Origin: Hyparrhenia diplandra
Lineage: Eukaryota > Streptophyta > Magnoliopsida > Poales > Poaceae
Reading direction: 5' to 3'
Length of the DNA stretch: 64,000 nt
Assembly (NCBI GenBank): GCA_015847255.1
Contig: JADLZK010000246.1
Location: 1-64,000 of the forward strand
Part shown: positions 23,080 through 34,337 of the stretch, one piece after another
Numbering within the stretch: position 1 is the first letter of the stretch
Layout: every line of letters starts with the position of its first letter
Program-made: the position numbers and the translations under genes
The notes under the pieces: model-generated
What the model was told of the DNA's origin: nothing
Seen by the model: the letters and a program-made list of their open reading frames with translations, nothing else
Databases searched by the model: none

Positions 23080-24004
23080 TCATGCCCATCCCTTGACGAC
23101 GCCGCTCCATCGGGTCTTCTTGTCGGCGAACCTGTCCCAGACCATGACCCCGCCGTAGTTCTCCGCCTTCTGCACCTTGGGCAGCAGGTCGTAGTACAGG
23201 TACTTGAGGTACACCGCGACGGTGCCCGGGCGCCCCCCTCCGGCATGCCGCTCTCCGCCGGCGCGAGGCCCAGTACACCTCCGCCCTCGGGAACGCCGCC
23301 CGTCCACTTCTCCCACTGCGCCACCACGCCGCACGCCCCGCCCTTCCCCAGCGTGCACGTGTTGTTGCCGTAGAACCCGGCGTGGATGCGCTCGAACAGC
23401 CCGTGGCCGAGCGCCGCCGCAACCCGGCGGTCGGGGACCCCGCACCGCGGCGTCGCCGTCGACGCGACACCCTTCCGGCCGCGGTAGAACCGGTTGTACC
23501 CGTCGAGGTGGCGGGCCAGCTTCGTCGTAGTGGTCCGGGCCGCCCTGGTCGATGTAGAAGTCGATGCCGTCGACGGGCGGCGCCGCCGAACGGGCGGTAC
23601 ACGCCGTTCCGGCGCCCGCCGAGGTGCGCGTTCGCAGGTTGTCGGCGACGGCGGCGGCGGAGGCGGAGGTGGGGAGGGAGTAGCCGTTCCCCGCCCGCCG
23701 ATGGAGAGGAGGACGAGGATGTTCTTCGACCGGCGGTGCTTGATGTCGGCGCCGACGCCGGACAGCGGGTGGCGGAGAGGTCGCCCCAGTAGCGGCCGCG
23801 GGCCAAAGACGCTGTAGAAGGAGATGACGACGGTGGAGTAGAGCCCCGTGTCGCAGGCCTCGCGGAGCGTGCCCGCCGCCGTTCCGGCCCCGAGAACACC
23901 GTCACCTGGCCCGTCGCCGCCGTGGTGGCGCCGGGAGAGGCATGAGAGCAGCGCAAGAAGGCGACCACGAGCGGGTGGAGAGCAAGAGGGCGTCGGGACG
24001 CCAT
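23080..24004 (-). pseudogene. Class III chitinase / xylanase-inhibitor-like (GH18) pseudogene
   Basis: Reads on the minus strand from an ATG at 24,004 with a hydrophobic, signal-peptide-like start, then TGQVTVF (GH18 strand 1). After frame changes it gives TGLYSTVVISFYSVFG, KNILVLLSIGG, VDGIDFYIDQGG, FYGNNTC, VAVYLKYLYYDLLPKVQ and YGGVMVWDRFADKKT, ending GVVKGWA and stop at 23,080. These are the ordered GH18 class III blocks over nearly the full length (about 300 residues). At least four frameshifts break it. The catalytic DGxDxDxE is DGIDFYID: the proton-donor Glu is Asp and the preceding Asp is Tyr, as in the non-catalytic XIP-type xylanase inhibitors of cereals. The parent was therefore probably an inhibitor-like defence protein. 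Some shifts could be consensus errors in GC-rich DNA. Confidence 0.8.
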
Positions 24005-24040
24005 GGCGGCGGAGGTTTGATTGTTTTAGATGCTGTGGAA

Positions 24041-24170
24041 GGCCCTGTTCGCTTGGCTTATCACCCGGCCGGTCGGCGATATTTTTCTCTCACAAAGATC
24101 GCCCAACCCCAGCCACCCAGCAGTACCTTTCTCACAAAGCATCAGCTAGCTGAACAGCCAGCCGAACAGG
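24041..24170. mobile_element. Short MITE just upstream of the chitinase pseudogene
   Basis: 130 bp with inverted ends 'ggccctgttcgcttggct' and 'cctgttcggctggct'. This is a short grass MITE pattern often seen near genes. No clear target duplication was seen. Confidence 0.6.
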
Positions 24171-24193
24171 AACTTGAGGCGTTCGGGGAGGTC

Positions 24194-24213
24194 TATATAT
24201 ATATATATATATA
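24194..24213. repeat. (TA)10 microsatellite
   Basis: Ten TA units, about 190 bp upstream of the start of the minus-strand chitinase-like pseudogene. Confidence 0.9.
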
Positions 24214-25054
24214 GCTAGGTTGTATATCTTGGCAGAGGAGCTCACAAATGTGGATGCAGGCATATGCAGCTAGGTTTGGTAGGTGCAGTGTGTTTTGCAG
24301 TGCGCCGTGGAATGCATGGGAAACAGGGAGCTCGACTTTTCAAGACGAAGAAACAGAGGAAGCAGTGGTTGCCCAAATATCGAACAGTGTGCTGGGATTC
24401 CTTGCAGAGGGATGCATGCATGCATGGGCAGCATGACTGTCCAAAGCTTATCGATGTCCAGAGACCAGAGCCGTTCTACTGGCAGATCAAAGCTAATGGC
24501 AGTTTTTCCCATCCCTCAGTGCACTAGCTCTGTAATGAATGACACTGCCTGCCATTCTAATTTTTTAGATACGAAGCATTAGCGTGCATAATTGTGATTT
24601 ATGAGTGTGACATTGAAGTGTCCAGTTAAAATTTTCAAACTATGTTGCCATGCTTCCTTCCTGTTGGTTCCCTCGGTGAAGAAATTAGTATTGGATAGTC
24701 TACTATTATGATACTTATAGTCTTATTATCTTATTATCATTTGTTTCTTTAGATGCATCTGAAAAAATCAGTATTTCATTATATAGATTCAGTGCCCTTT
24801 AACATCTGTTTTAGTTGCTGTTTTTTTGGACATTGAATTGTCCAAAGAAATAAATGATTCCTTCCGGCAATCATCTCAAGCTAGAACAAAGCTTCCATCT
24901 GGCATCTAAATGAGTGCCCATGTGCTTACAACATGGTAAATATGTTGATTTACAACATAGGAGAGCCGGTGGCTTCCGCTGCCCGTTACATGGGCGTTGC
25001 AAAGCATAAAACGCGAGATGGGCGTAACTAGACACGATGGACTTATGCAAAGGA
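24214..25054. other. Intergenic DNA
   Basis: No gene recognised. It contains a 31-bp segment (24,364-24,394) identical to 22,271-22,301. The last 150 bases are probably the 3' UTR of the minus-strand ubiquitin-like gene. Confidence 0.4.
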
Positions 25055-26316
25055 CTACACCCAATCTTGCCCGACGACACGCGAATTAGCCTTTCGGGCT
25101 CGGCTGCTTCGCGCCCTTGGTGCTGCTTCACTGTTCCTCTTCCTGATCTTGTCGGCAACAGCTCGTTCATCTTGAGAAGCTTCAGATACATGATCAGATT
25201 CAGCACTTGACTTCTTGGCATTGGTGCCATTAATAAGGTGAAGGGTACAACCCATATGGATATCGTACTCATCAAGCGTTTTCCCATCTTCAAGCTCCTT
25301 GCCGTCAAAGGTGAGACTCTGGTGGCTGCCGAGCATTTCCTTGACATCACCAATGGTGTTGGACAGGTCAACCTCTAGAGTGACCGTCTCGCCGGCGAAC
25401 GTCTTCACAGAAAGGTGCATAGGGCAGTGAAGCTGCAGCGTGGATTCGTTCTGGACACCGCAATCGGCGAGCGTCTGCCCATCCACAAGCCGGTGTCCGT
25501 CAAAGAGGAGCCTCTGCAGGTCCTGAATCTTGGCCTTGACATCGCCAATCTTGTCACTAACAAGCACCTTCAACTTGACCAAACCCTCCCCGCTGCCAGT
25601 GTCAGTGCTAGCGAGTGTCTTCACGGCAATCTGCATGCTTCCACCATGTGGAGGAGGACAGAGGTCAAGGTGGAGTGTCGAATCATTGTGAATCTTGTCG
25701 TAAGAGCCAAGCTGGCGTTCCTGGTCACTGAGTTGGTCGCCGTCAAAGATGATCCTCTGCTGATCCCGTATCTTGGCCTTGACATCGCTGATCTTGTCCG
25801 AGGGCTCTACCTCAAGGGTAATGGTCCTGCCATCGGGCATCTTCACCAAGATCTGCATTATGCTGTAGTCGAGGTACAAGGTAGCATGGTTTGGGATTGC
25901 ATGGCGGTAGTATCCAAGCGTGCGATCGTCGTTAAGCTTCTCGTTGCCGTAGAAGAGGTTCTGGTGCCGGCCAATCTTTTTCCTGACGTCGCAGATGGTG
26001 TCTGACGGATCCACTTGGAGCACCATGGTCTTGCTTACGATCTGTACGTAGATGGGGGTGAACAGACATAACACGGGCCAGATTGCATCGAAAGATGCAA
26101 GGTGCAAGCCTCCTCGAGGTTGTACTCGGAGAGTTTCTGCCCGTCCACAAGAATCCTAGGTCTGCGACCTACAGGGACGAATAAAAGGCGCTGCACCTCG
26201 AAAGGAAACCCCGTCAACTCCTCAAACTTGGCCTTGAGGCTGTCAACCGTGTCACAAGAGGGATCCACTTCGATGGGAATCAATTTGCCAATGATGTCCT
26301 TCACGAAGATCTGCAT
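25055..26316 (-). CDS. Tandem ubiquitin-like domain protein (five degenerate repeats)
   Basis: From the ATG at 26,316 the minus strand encodes five ubiquitin-like repeats: MQIFVKDIIGKLIPIEVDPS; IYVQIVSKTMVLQVDPSDTI; MQILVKMPDGRTITLEVEPS; MQIAVKTL with a six-residue insertion; and MHLSVKTFAGETVTLEVDLS. A basic Ser/Arg/Lys tail of about 55 residues ends RVVGQDWV and stop at 25,055. Repeats keep the ubiquitin fold pattern (D-VKAKI, RLLFDG-L-DG-TL, STLHL), but none ends LRLRGG. Only repeat 3 has a Gly-Gly (PPPHGGS) before the next Met. Processing to free ubiquitin is therefore unlikely; a scaffold or a decayed polyubiquitin relative is more probable. Repeats 1 and 2 are in different frames, separated by a one-base shift near 26,045-26,095 (a CCCCC run on the coding strand). 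The gene is thus a recent pseudogene, carries an error here, or starts translation later. Confidence 0.75.
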
Positions 26317-27415
26317 TGTCTAAACACAGCACACAGAAAAACAGATTTCAGTAGCAGTTGTAAACAGACTGTAACACGCGGAACGGCCAATGATGGGTGT
26401 GAAGACATTCAATCGAACATGCATGCAAATGATTAGCCTAACAAGTATGATGATATTGCTCAGTTGATTATATTTAATTTGTCAGGCCAAAAGAACAACA
26501 CAAGGATATCAGTTTGTCATATAAATAAATCTAAACAAGCCTTGATACAGTTTCGTTTATCTGATCCATACATGCTTAGTACATAAGGGGCTCAAAGGAT
26601 CAGAGCGTAGAATGCGGAGACCGGGTTAAAGCTTAAAAGGATCACCTCGTCGGCGGCGGCGGCGGCGCTACCACGAGTCCACCGTGGTGTCGTGTCCTAG
26701 GAACTAGGGCGACCGCGATCACAGAGAAAGTTTAAGCCCATAATATTTATTTATATATAACCTAGAGAATATAATGGCTCGGCCCAACTCAGAGTATCTC
26801 TCAAGGCCCATTCCACTCGCGCTGTGCTTTTATTTTGTTTTCCTTTTCTCTACCTCTTTTCTTTCCAAATTCTTATCAGTAACCATCAATCATCTGATAC
26901 TTTATGATTTTCTATATCCATGGAAAATACTCTTTTATTATACAGTAAGTTTTAAAAAGAAAAGTTCATTTATTTGCATTATTAATATTTTTTTCTTCTT
27001 AAACTACAGGCTAAACGTTTAGGGTCCACCAATTTAAGACCCAGATATAATTATTGTAAAATCTCCATGATTTATTTCTTTCCTAGTGCGACTCTAGGTA
27101 TTAGCAGCGCGGGATACCCATTTTGGAACGGTCACTAGTACCACCCAATCGCATAACACACCCTAAAGACCATTTACAATTATATTATATAGAACATAAT
27201 AACCCACAAATCCTAACCTAAAAACCGAACTACTAACCTTGATATAGGAGCATACTAAGTTATTGGATGTGTACAAATTAACCACAAAAAATCTTGGCAG
27301 TCATGGATTTTTGAGAGAGGGGATGGGTGAGCAACTTCAACAGTACCCTATATGACCTCACAATCCTAATTTTGGAAAAAAAAAAAGGATGAAAAACACT
27401 GCTCCAACAGTAACC
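26317..27415. other. 5' flank of the ubiquitin-like gene and AT-rich DNA
   Basis: About 26,640-26,720 is a GC-rich block with a (GGC)n run that may be the first (5' UTR) exon and promoter side of the minus-strand gene. The rest is AT-rich. Near 27,330-27,420 two similar words (caacagtaccctatatgacc and caacagtaacctatatgatc) lie in tandem; the second one is split by the gypsy element. Confidence 0.4.
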
Positions 27416-27420
27416 TATAT
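27416..27420. repeat. Target-site duplication TATAT, left
   Basis: TATAT directly before the left LTR, repeated at 42,128-42,132 directly after the right LTR. Confidence 0.9.
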
Positions 27421-28787
27421 TGTCGGCGTTTCGAGGAACGGTGGGTGCCTCGGGTGCCGGCAATAAAGAATTTATAAGCCGTGTGCCTCCTCCCTCGATG
27501 GCGTAGCGCAAGATGGACACGGGACGCAGCGGTTTATCCCGGGTTCAGCCAACGGGGCCCTACGTCCGGCCCGAAGGGGTGTGTCCCGCTCGTGTTACCT
27601 CGCGCTCAAAGGTGAGCCTGCGGTAGGGGGTTACAGCGGCCGCGGGGAGAGACGCGGGTCTCAAGCCCCACGATCGTGGTTATGGTGGTGGTGGTGTGCG
27701 GTTTCCTCCGTGTGAACTGGAGTTGAGCGGGCTCGAATCGAATCCCCTCTAATGAGGCATTACTCCCCCTTTTATAGGAGAAGGAGAGAGATAATGTTTA
27801 CACCGGTGGACACCTAGGTGGCTAATTCCCGAGGCTGCACCGGTTGCATGTGCGCCGCCGAGGGGTCGGCTGGCTTGGATGTCGCTTGACGAAGACACGC
27901 GTCCCGATCCGATGGTGGACGTGCCGCCCTCCGGGCGCGGCCCCGAGGGTCCGTGAGGCGTCCCTCACAATCCGCATGGCGAGGGGCCGGTCCCGCAGGT
28001 CGCCGGCTATGCGTGTCGTGCCCGGTGGTCCGCCCATCGTGGCATTTTGACGGTGCTCGGGAAATACACGGTGTCATCCCGGTTTCCGTGCCGGGTGGCG
28101 TAACATGTCACCGGGTTCAGCTTTGCGTCCCCATCGGTCGGATTGGGGAGACGATTCGCGATTCGATGACCGGGCGTAATCGATGGCACCGGGCGCCCGC
28201 TTTGCCGCGGCGACCGCATTGAATGCGGCGGGTTTCCTTCCTCCGGACGGAACCTCCCACGCCCGAGGGTCGGCGACCCTAGACGGGCTAGTTGGTACGC
28301 CTCACCCGAGGATGGAGAGCTGGTCTCCCTCGGGCGAGGCGGAGGTTTTGCGCCCGAGGGTGGTGAGCTAGGCCACCCCCGGACGGAAGCGGAGATTTCT
28401 CGGGGGCCGGTGAGCTAGGCCGACCTCGGGCGAAACGGAGATGCGTGGTCGAGTCCAGAGCCATGGTTTGGCTCGCTTTGTCGGCGTGGAACGTCATGGT
28501 TCGTTGTTTGCGAGAGGTCCTTGACCTTGTCCTTCGTGAGCGTAATAAGCTCTTTGCGTCGTGGTGATTCCATTTGGGCCGCTTTGTGGGCCGCTGCGCC
28601 AGGCCATCTCGTAGGCCGATTCCGTCGTCGTGTGAGCGTCGTGGCTCCATGGCCTGGTCCATCGTCCGTCGGGCCGTCCCTCCTCCGTGCGGGATGATAG
28701 CGGGCTAGGTTTTCTGGGGCCTTGGCGGGCCGGCAAATTCTCACGGTTTGGAGAATGTCTCGGGGCCCAATATTTAGGTCACCGACG
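27421..28787 (-). repeat. LTR, 3' LTR in element orientation
   Basis: 1,367 bp, starting tgtcggcg and ending accgacg on the plus strand. It aligns along its length with 40,777-42,127. In the first 400 bases I count roughly ten substitutions and as many short indels, mostly in C/G runs. Its inner end reads CG where CA is expected. Confidence 0.93.
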
Positions 28788-28806
28788 GTAGCCCCGAGCC
28801 CCCCGA
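28788..28806 (-). other. Polypurine tract
   Basis: On the minus strand 'cggggggctcggggctac' abuts the LTR, the position and composition of the plus-strand primer for gypsy reverse transcription. It confirms the element orientation. Confidence 0.7.
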
Positions 28807-29860
28807 GCGAGTGAGGACTCGCCGGGGTTCCGCCGTTCCCGTCGCCTTGTTGTTTCTCGGGGTGGTTTGTCTACAATGGGTCTTGCGAGCGCACCTGGTT
28901 GTAGCCCCCGAGGCCTCGAATGGAATGGCGGATTTCTTCGAGGTCTTTTTATATCTCGCACGCCGGCAAGACCAAAACAGACTCTTAAATTGCGCTTATT
29001 TGTGCGGAGTCCGTTCATTTTTGCGTGGGCAGCCCGAGGCCCGCGCTTATGTGCGCAAGGTCGACCAGGGCCTCCTCGACTTTGATCATACGCTCCTCCG
29101 TCGCCCTCCCGAAAGGGAGGAGGAGGGGAGACACGTCACAATGCCCCGTAAGCCCGAATGTGTCGTGCTCCGGTGAGCGTTGTAGCGGGTCCGTTTAAGC
29201 GGGGTGCCCGTGCCCTTGCGGAGCAAGGGTCGGCTATGTGATCCAGGATTCACCCCATGAGAACCTCGCGGACCGCTTAGCAGATCCGGGGTTTGGGCGG
29301 ACCAACCCCCGAGGGCTGTGGGCCTTCCACGGATGGGACATCTCTATAAGCAAACCCCGGGGCCTTAAACACGTTCAGAAATCCAGAGCTGGGGCCGGGT
29401 ATAGGCTGGTTGTGCATTTCCCTCCCGTCCCCGGCTCGGGTTATCCCGAGGCGATCGTAGAAAACCCTCATGGGCCCGGCCCGCAACCTCTAGAACGTAG
29501 GGTGTGTCGGCCCGAGGCTCGCTTTTGGTTTCCGCCGGGGCGGAACCGTCAACGGATCGACTTTTTTGCCCTCGTGGTCGGGCGCGCGCCTGGATATGGG
29601 TGGCCGGACGGTTTTACCCCCTCGACCGGAAGACGAGGCGTCTAGTCGCTCGCCCAAGGTGGCGCGGCGTTGCGGTCCCGATGGGGACGCGGCCTTACAT
29701 CCTCTTGTCGGGGGGCGGAGATCGAGGGCTCCGTCAAGGTGCATTAATGCGCCTGACGGTTCCACCGCGGCTTGGCCGTTGGATGAGCGGTTTCCGTTCC
29801 ATCGTGGGCCGTCCATTCCGAGTCGGTTTGGTTGCCTAGGCCGGCGGTTTGCCTTCCCTT
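28807..29860. other. Gypsy 3' non-coding region
   Basis: GC-rich sequence between the polypurine tract and the promoter of the antisense gene. Frames on both strands are short and resemble nothing I know. It may act as upstream promoter DNA of the plus-strand gene. Confidence 0.4.
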
Positions 29861-29862
29861 CC

Positions 29863-29871
29863 CTATAAATA
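29863..29871 (+). promoter_or_regulatory. TATA box of the antisense gene in the gypsy element
   Basis: ctataaata, followed by a CT-rich leader and, about 190 bases on, the ATG at 30,056. It is oriented opposite to the retrotransposon's own transcription. Confidence 0.6.
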
Positions 29872-30055
29872 TGGGGGTCGCCGGCGGCTGATAGTTGCTC
29901 CTTTGCTCTTTGCCATCGCCTTCTTGCCTTCTTCTGCCGCAAAGAATCGGGAGATAGAGAGATAGTGTGGGAGAGATTAAGGGAGAGATTCACTTGCCTT
30001 GCGCTCGTGTGATCGGGGTTGCTAGTGGTTGCCACCCTTCGCCTCCCTTTCATCC

Positions 30056-33000
30056 ATGGCGCGGTCGGTAGCGGTGACGGCGCGAGGGAGTTGCTCGATC
30101 CGAGCGCGTGGCGAGGACGGCGGCGACGGAGGAGAAGCTCGGCGTCTCGTCGATGAAGGGCTTCTTCGTCCCCGCACCGATGAAGCACACGGCCGGAGTG
30201 GATTGCTCGGATTGGGCGAGGAGGAGCCTAACCCTCCCGATGGCTACGTGGTGAGCTTGATGGATCTTCACCGGCGGCGGCGGTATGCCGGCAGGCGGTT
30301 CATTCGGGCGATCCTCCACTACTATGAAATCGAGCTTCATCATACGCCCCGAACTCGATCTCCCGGGCCGCCATCTTCGTCACCCTTTGTGAGGGATTCC
30401 CGGGGATCGAGCCGCATTGGGACCTCTCGGTTGTGGTTCTTCAAGGCGGACCTTACCACCCCCTCGGTTGCGCGGGGGCCAACCACGGAGGGCGCCGCGT
30501 TGAGGTCGCGGCGCTCCAAGTCCGCTCGGAGCGCACGACGGCCGAACCGGCCGATGGGTACATCGTCTCCAAGCTCACCTCCTCCAACAAGGGGTGGCAA
30601 GATCGGTGGTTCTACCTCCGCAACGACGAGAACGCGCTTCCGTGTACACCGGGCGTGTCCTCAAGCATCGCCCGCGAAGTGGAACCGGGTCCCCCTCGGA
30701 GGATCATCATCGGTTGGAGGACCTAAGGCGGGCGGTCCCGCGGCTCCGAGGAAGGACGTGAATGCCGCCGCCGTGGTCGCCGCTTTTTCATCGGCGTCGG
30801 GTGTTGCCGTTGATGGCTCGCCCTTTGCTCATGTGCAAGATGACCCCGAGGCCGCGGGTCTTGGTGCGTCCGGATGTCGGGCCTTCTCGCTTTCCACCGA
30901 TGGCCTCGCCAAGAGGGTGAGGGATGTGTTGGGGTCCAACACCCCGACACATATCCCCGAGATCCCCATGCGCCCGACCGAGGGTATATCTCCCCGGTAA
31001 GTGCTTCTTGGCCCGGTGTCCTTGCATTGCCGGTGTATTGTCGCCATGGCGTTCTCACTATTTCTTCCCGCAGGCCCGTCGAACTACCGCGACTCCCTCC
31101 GCCTGTGCCGACATTAGATGCCGATCGCCGGGCGGCGAACCGTGCTCGGAACGAGCTGCGCGGCGCCGGGCGTTGAAGAAGGAGGAGAAGAAGAAGAGAA
31201 ACGTGGCTCGCGAAGCGTCGGGCCGAGCGGCGAGAGGCGGGCGAAGTCACCCGACACCTCGACCCACCGAAGAGGACGAGGATCCGGAGGACCGCTTTCG
31301 CGTGAACTCGTCGGATGACGACATGGCGGCTCGGATGGACCGAGCCATGGGGCTCCCGACCGAGTCGGGGCTTCGTTCTGAGCCCGAGCCCGAGCCTCGA
31401 GGCGTCGGGGGATCGCCGACACCCCGTGCGCCCGAGGGCTCTTCGGCCGAGTCCTCGGGACCATTGGCGTTGGCCATGTAGGCACCTCGGCGTCACGGGT
31501 GAGGCTCGAAGGGAGGAGTCGATGCCTCCTCGCCGGGTACCCGGCGCCGCTGGCACGGTTCGGGGGACGAGCCGGCGACCCCGTCCCGATCCGGCCCGTC
31601 GCGCACGAACGTCGTGGGGATACGGCGCGCGCCGAGTGCGCGACGCCGAGGTCGCAGCCATCCCGAAGCCTCGTCGGCCGCCGAGGGCGATCCCCTCGGG
31701 CCGTGAGTTTCCTTTCGCCTTTGCAATCTTGATTTTCTTCGCGTATGGTTGCCTTGTTTTGACGTGCGCTTGACTTTAGGAAACGGGGGCCGCCGTTGTT
31801 TCTCGCACCCCAAGAAGGCCCTAAAGGCTAGTGCACAATCCTTCGGCCCGGTGCGCAGAGCCGGGGTCGTCCGGCCAAGATGCCTCGCGGCCGCGCCGAG
31901 TCCTCCCGTGGTGCCGGCCCCCGAGCCCCAAGTGGGGTCGGTCCCAAACCCGACCGCCGAGGCCGCGCCCGAGGCGGCGACAGCCCATGGTGGCGATGGT
32001 GGGTTGGTCGCCAAGCCGATGGTGATCCACACGAGAGCTCGGTCGCGCCACGACACCACGGCCGGTGCCGAGCAAGTGGCGCCGCCCCCGAAGGAGGTCG
32101 CGTGCCGCCCACCCCGAGGAGGCGGTCCCCTTTGTTCGGGAGTTCTCGCAAGAGGAGCTCTTCGACGCGGCGGAGACGCCGCAAGTCTCCGCTGCTCCGG
32201 CGCTCGGCCCGACCTCGGGCGCACGAGCCGCACGACCCCGACTTCCCGCCGCTCCACGTGTCCGGGTTCGAGGCGGCCCTTAGCGGCCGCCGTCTTCGCC
32301 ATGACGAGGACGGTGCTCGCGGGTCACCTCAAGGGCCCCCCGGACTTCCCATCGGTCCGGGGTTCCCGGAGAGCCGCGGGAGCCGCCGGTGGGGAGATGT
32401 TCCCTCTCGAGCCGACTCGCTGGGGCGGTCCGCCCTTGACCCGGGCGAAATGCCCGGGGGTCCTGCTGCCGCGGTTGTCGATGATCGTCCCGAGGTCTTG
32501 GAGTGGAGGACCCATGAGCAGATCCGTCGGTGGGGCCGAGGGCCTAGCGAGGATCGGGAGACCATAACCGGCCGTATCGCGAAAGTCGACGCGATAAGTA
32601 TCTTGATGGCCATCCCCCGCTGCATGTCCTTTGTGCTTGCGTCTTGATGAGTAGTATTGTCGTTGCGGACTCTCCGTCGCTTCGCCGGGAGAAGTCCGAG
32701 CTCCTTCGCCGAACGTCCTGAACCGGAATGCCCTTGGTCAAACTCGGGTGAAGTTGATCGAGGCCCGCAGCGAGACCTCCCGCTTCTTCGCCCTCGCCGA
32801 GGAAAGGGAGTCGGGGCGGGCGGACCCCGGAGGCCGAGCCGATCAAGGCCGTCCGAGTCCAAGAAGATGGTACCGACATGGCTCGATGAGCCACGATTTT
32901 GAGGAGGCTCGGACCCGGTCCCTTCGGGTTCCTCGAAGGAGGCCCATGACGAGCGGGACCGGTCCCGGAGGAGGCGACGGCGGCGGAGAGATGTGCGACG

Positions 33001-33810
33001 CCTTGAACACTCGCGATCGGGCGAAGTTGGTGTCCGAGGGCGAGACCCTCGGGAAGGAGAAAGAGCGGCTTCGTAAGTCGATCGCCGAGGAGCACAACGC
33101 CATCCGGGCCGGCGGCCGAAGTGCCGTGGTGCGTCCTTACCCTCGGTAAGCTTTTCCATTCTTGATTACTTCGTTTTTGTCGATGCCATCTTTGCCGGGC
33201 GTTGCGAGAGGCGGAGAAGGTCGGACCGAGGCCGTAGACAACGCCGCCACGCTTGCCTGTGGGCCGGAGCAAGAGCGTAAGTCATACCGGAGCCGGAGGA
33301 TGCCCCGTCCGACTTCACCCGCCGCTTTGGGGCGGACAACCTAGAGGTTGGTCCCACGCCTCGCAACCGCCCTGAGCGCCGTGGGCGGCTATCTTCGGTC
33401 CGAGCCCGGAGCGCCTTCCGAACGGCATTCGCACATGCCCGGGCGGTGGTGCGCTCCCACTTCCCGATGGAGTCCAAGACGCCGGGACGGTGCCGCGAAG
33501 GGCTTCTTCCTCGGCCCGATGACGAGGAGGAGGTTGATCCCGCCGAGAGGGATGTCGCCGATGCCGCCAAGACCCAAAGTCTATATAACTTTGTGGATGG
33601 CGCCGCGACTCGGGCTTGTCCTCGCGTTTGAGGACGAGGTGTGTCCCCCGTACTCCCCATAGAGTCCACCTACGAGGCGGATATGGAGATGGTGGACGCC
33701 ATGTCCGAGGATGCGCCGAGGGGTCCGACGCCACCCTCGGGAGAAGCGGCCGCCGAGGGCGTTGCTCGTGCCGAAGCCTCCTCGTCTCGCCGGCCGTGAG
33801 GCACAAGTAG
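30056..33810 (+). pseudogene. Antisense spliced gene in the gypsy element, Transposase_28-like
   Basis: It runs opposite to gag-pol. The ATG at 30,056 follows a TATA box. Exon 1 (to 30,996) encodes an N-terminal region with HYYEIELHH (about 30,318-30,345) and, in another frame, KLTSSNKGWQDRWFYLRND (about 30,570-30,627). Both resemble conserved blocks of plant 'putative gypsy type transposon' proteins (Pfam Transposase_28, from memory). Introns of 77 bp are clear at 30,997-31,073 (GTAAGT to CCCGCAG) and 31,703-31,779 (GTGAGT to CTTTAG), and a donor lies at 33,146. The middle is low-complexity Pro/Arg/Glu. About 32,990-33,110 reads DRAKLVSEGETLGKEKERL, a coiled coil. Frameshifts break the protein in several places. 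The role of this family is unknown; it is frequent in Tat-like elements. Whether it is transcribed here is inference. Confidence 0.65.
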
Positions 33811-34337
33811 ATGAGGCCTCCCTTGCCCCCCGATCCTTCCTTGCATGAAAAGATTGGAGCTTATGAGATGGATGTGTATAAACAATGGCGCCGCCCGAGG
33901 TCTATGGCCTTGGCGGGTGCACTCATGTTTTAAGGTTGCGTTCCCGAATCTCTCGTTTATTGTGTAGCCGGGTCGCTTGCTTTCTCCGCTCGCGAGATAG
34001 TAACCGTGGACGCCATGGGGCGATCCATACGGGTGCCACTAGGGCGATCCGTTTGCCTCGGTTATCTTGCTTTGGATTTGTGCGTGCGCGACCTTCGCAA
34101 CTTAAACGATTAATTCGGTATGCGCGAGAAAACTTTTTTTCCCGAAGAAAAAGTTTTTTGAAAAAGAGGGGTCCCGAGGGGGTCCCCCATGTAGCCCCCG
34201 AGGGAGTTTTAGTCTTGTCTTTGGACGAGGCTAAGACTCCCTTGAGGTTTGCACAAGAAGCACTTTTTTCGTAAAAGATGTAGATCTTTTATTGAGTGAA
34301 AAAAACACCGATGTTTCACTTCTAGTGCGGAATTTAA

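Noticed and set aside
23382..23817. Plus-strand Arg-rich frames opposite the GH18 pseudogene
   Set aside because: Only the minus strand shows the ordered GH18 blocks.
25415..26005. 196-codon plus-strand frame
   Set aside because: Shadow of the minus-strand ubiquitin-like gene; the minus frame carries the conserved ubiquitin pattern.
28837..34274. Antisense gene of the gypsy element as an independent host gene
   Set aside because: It lies wholly between the LTRs, beyond integrase and before the polypurine tract, so it belongs to the element.
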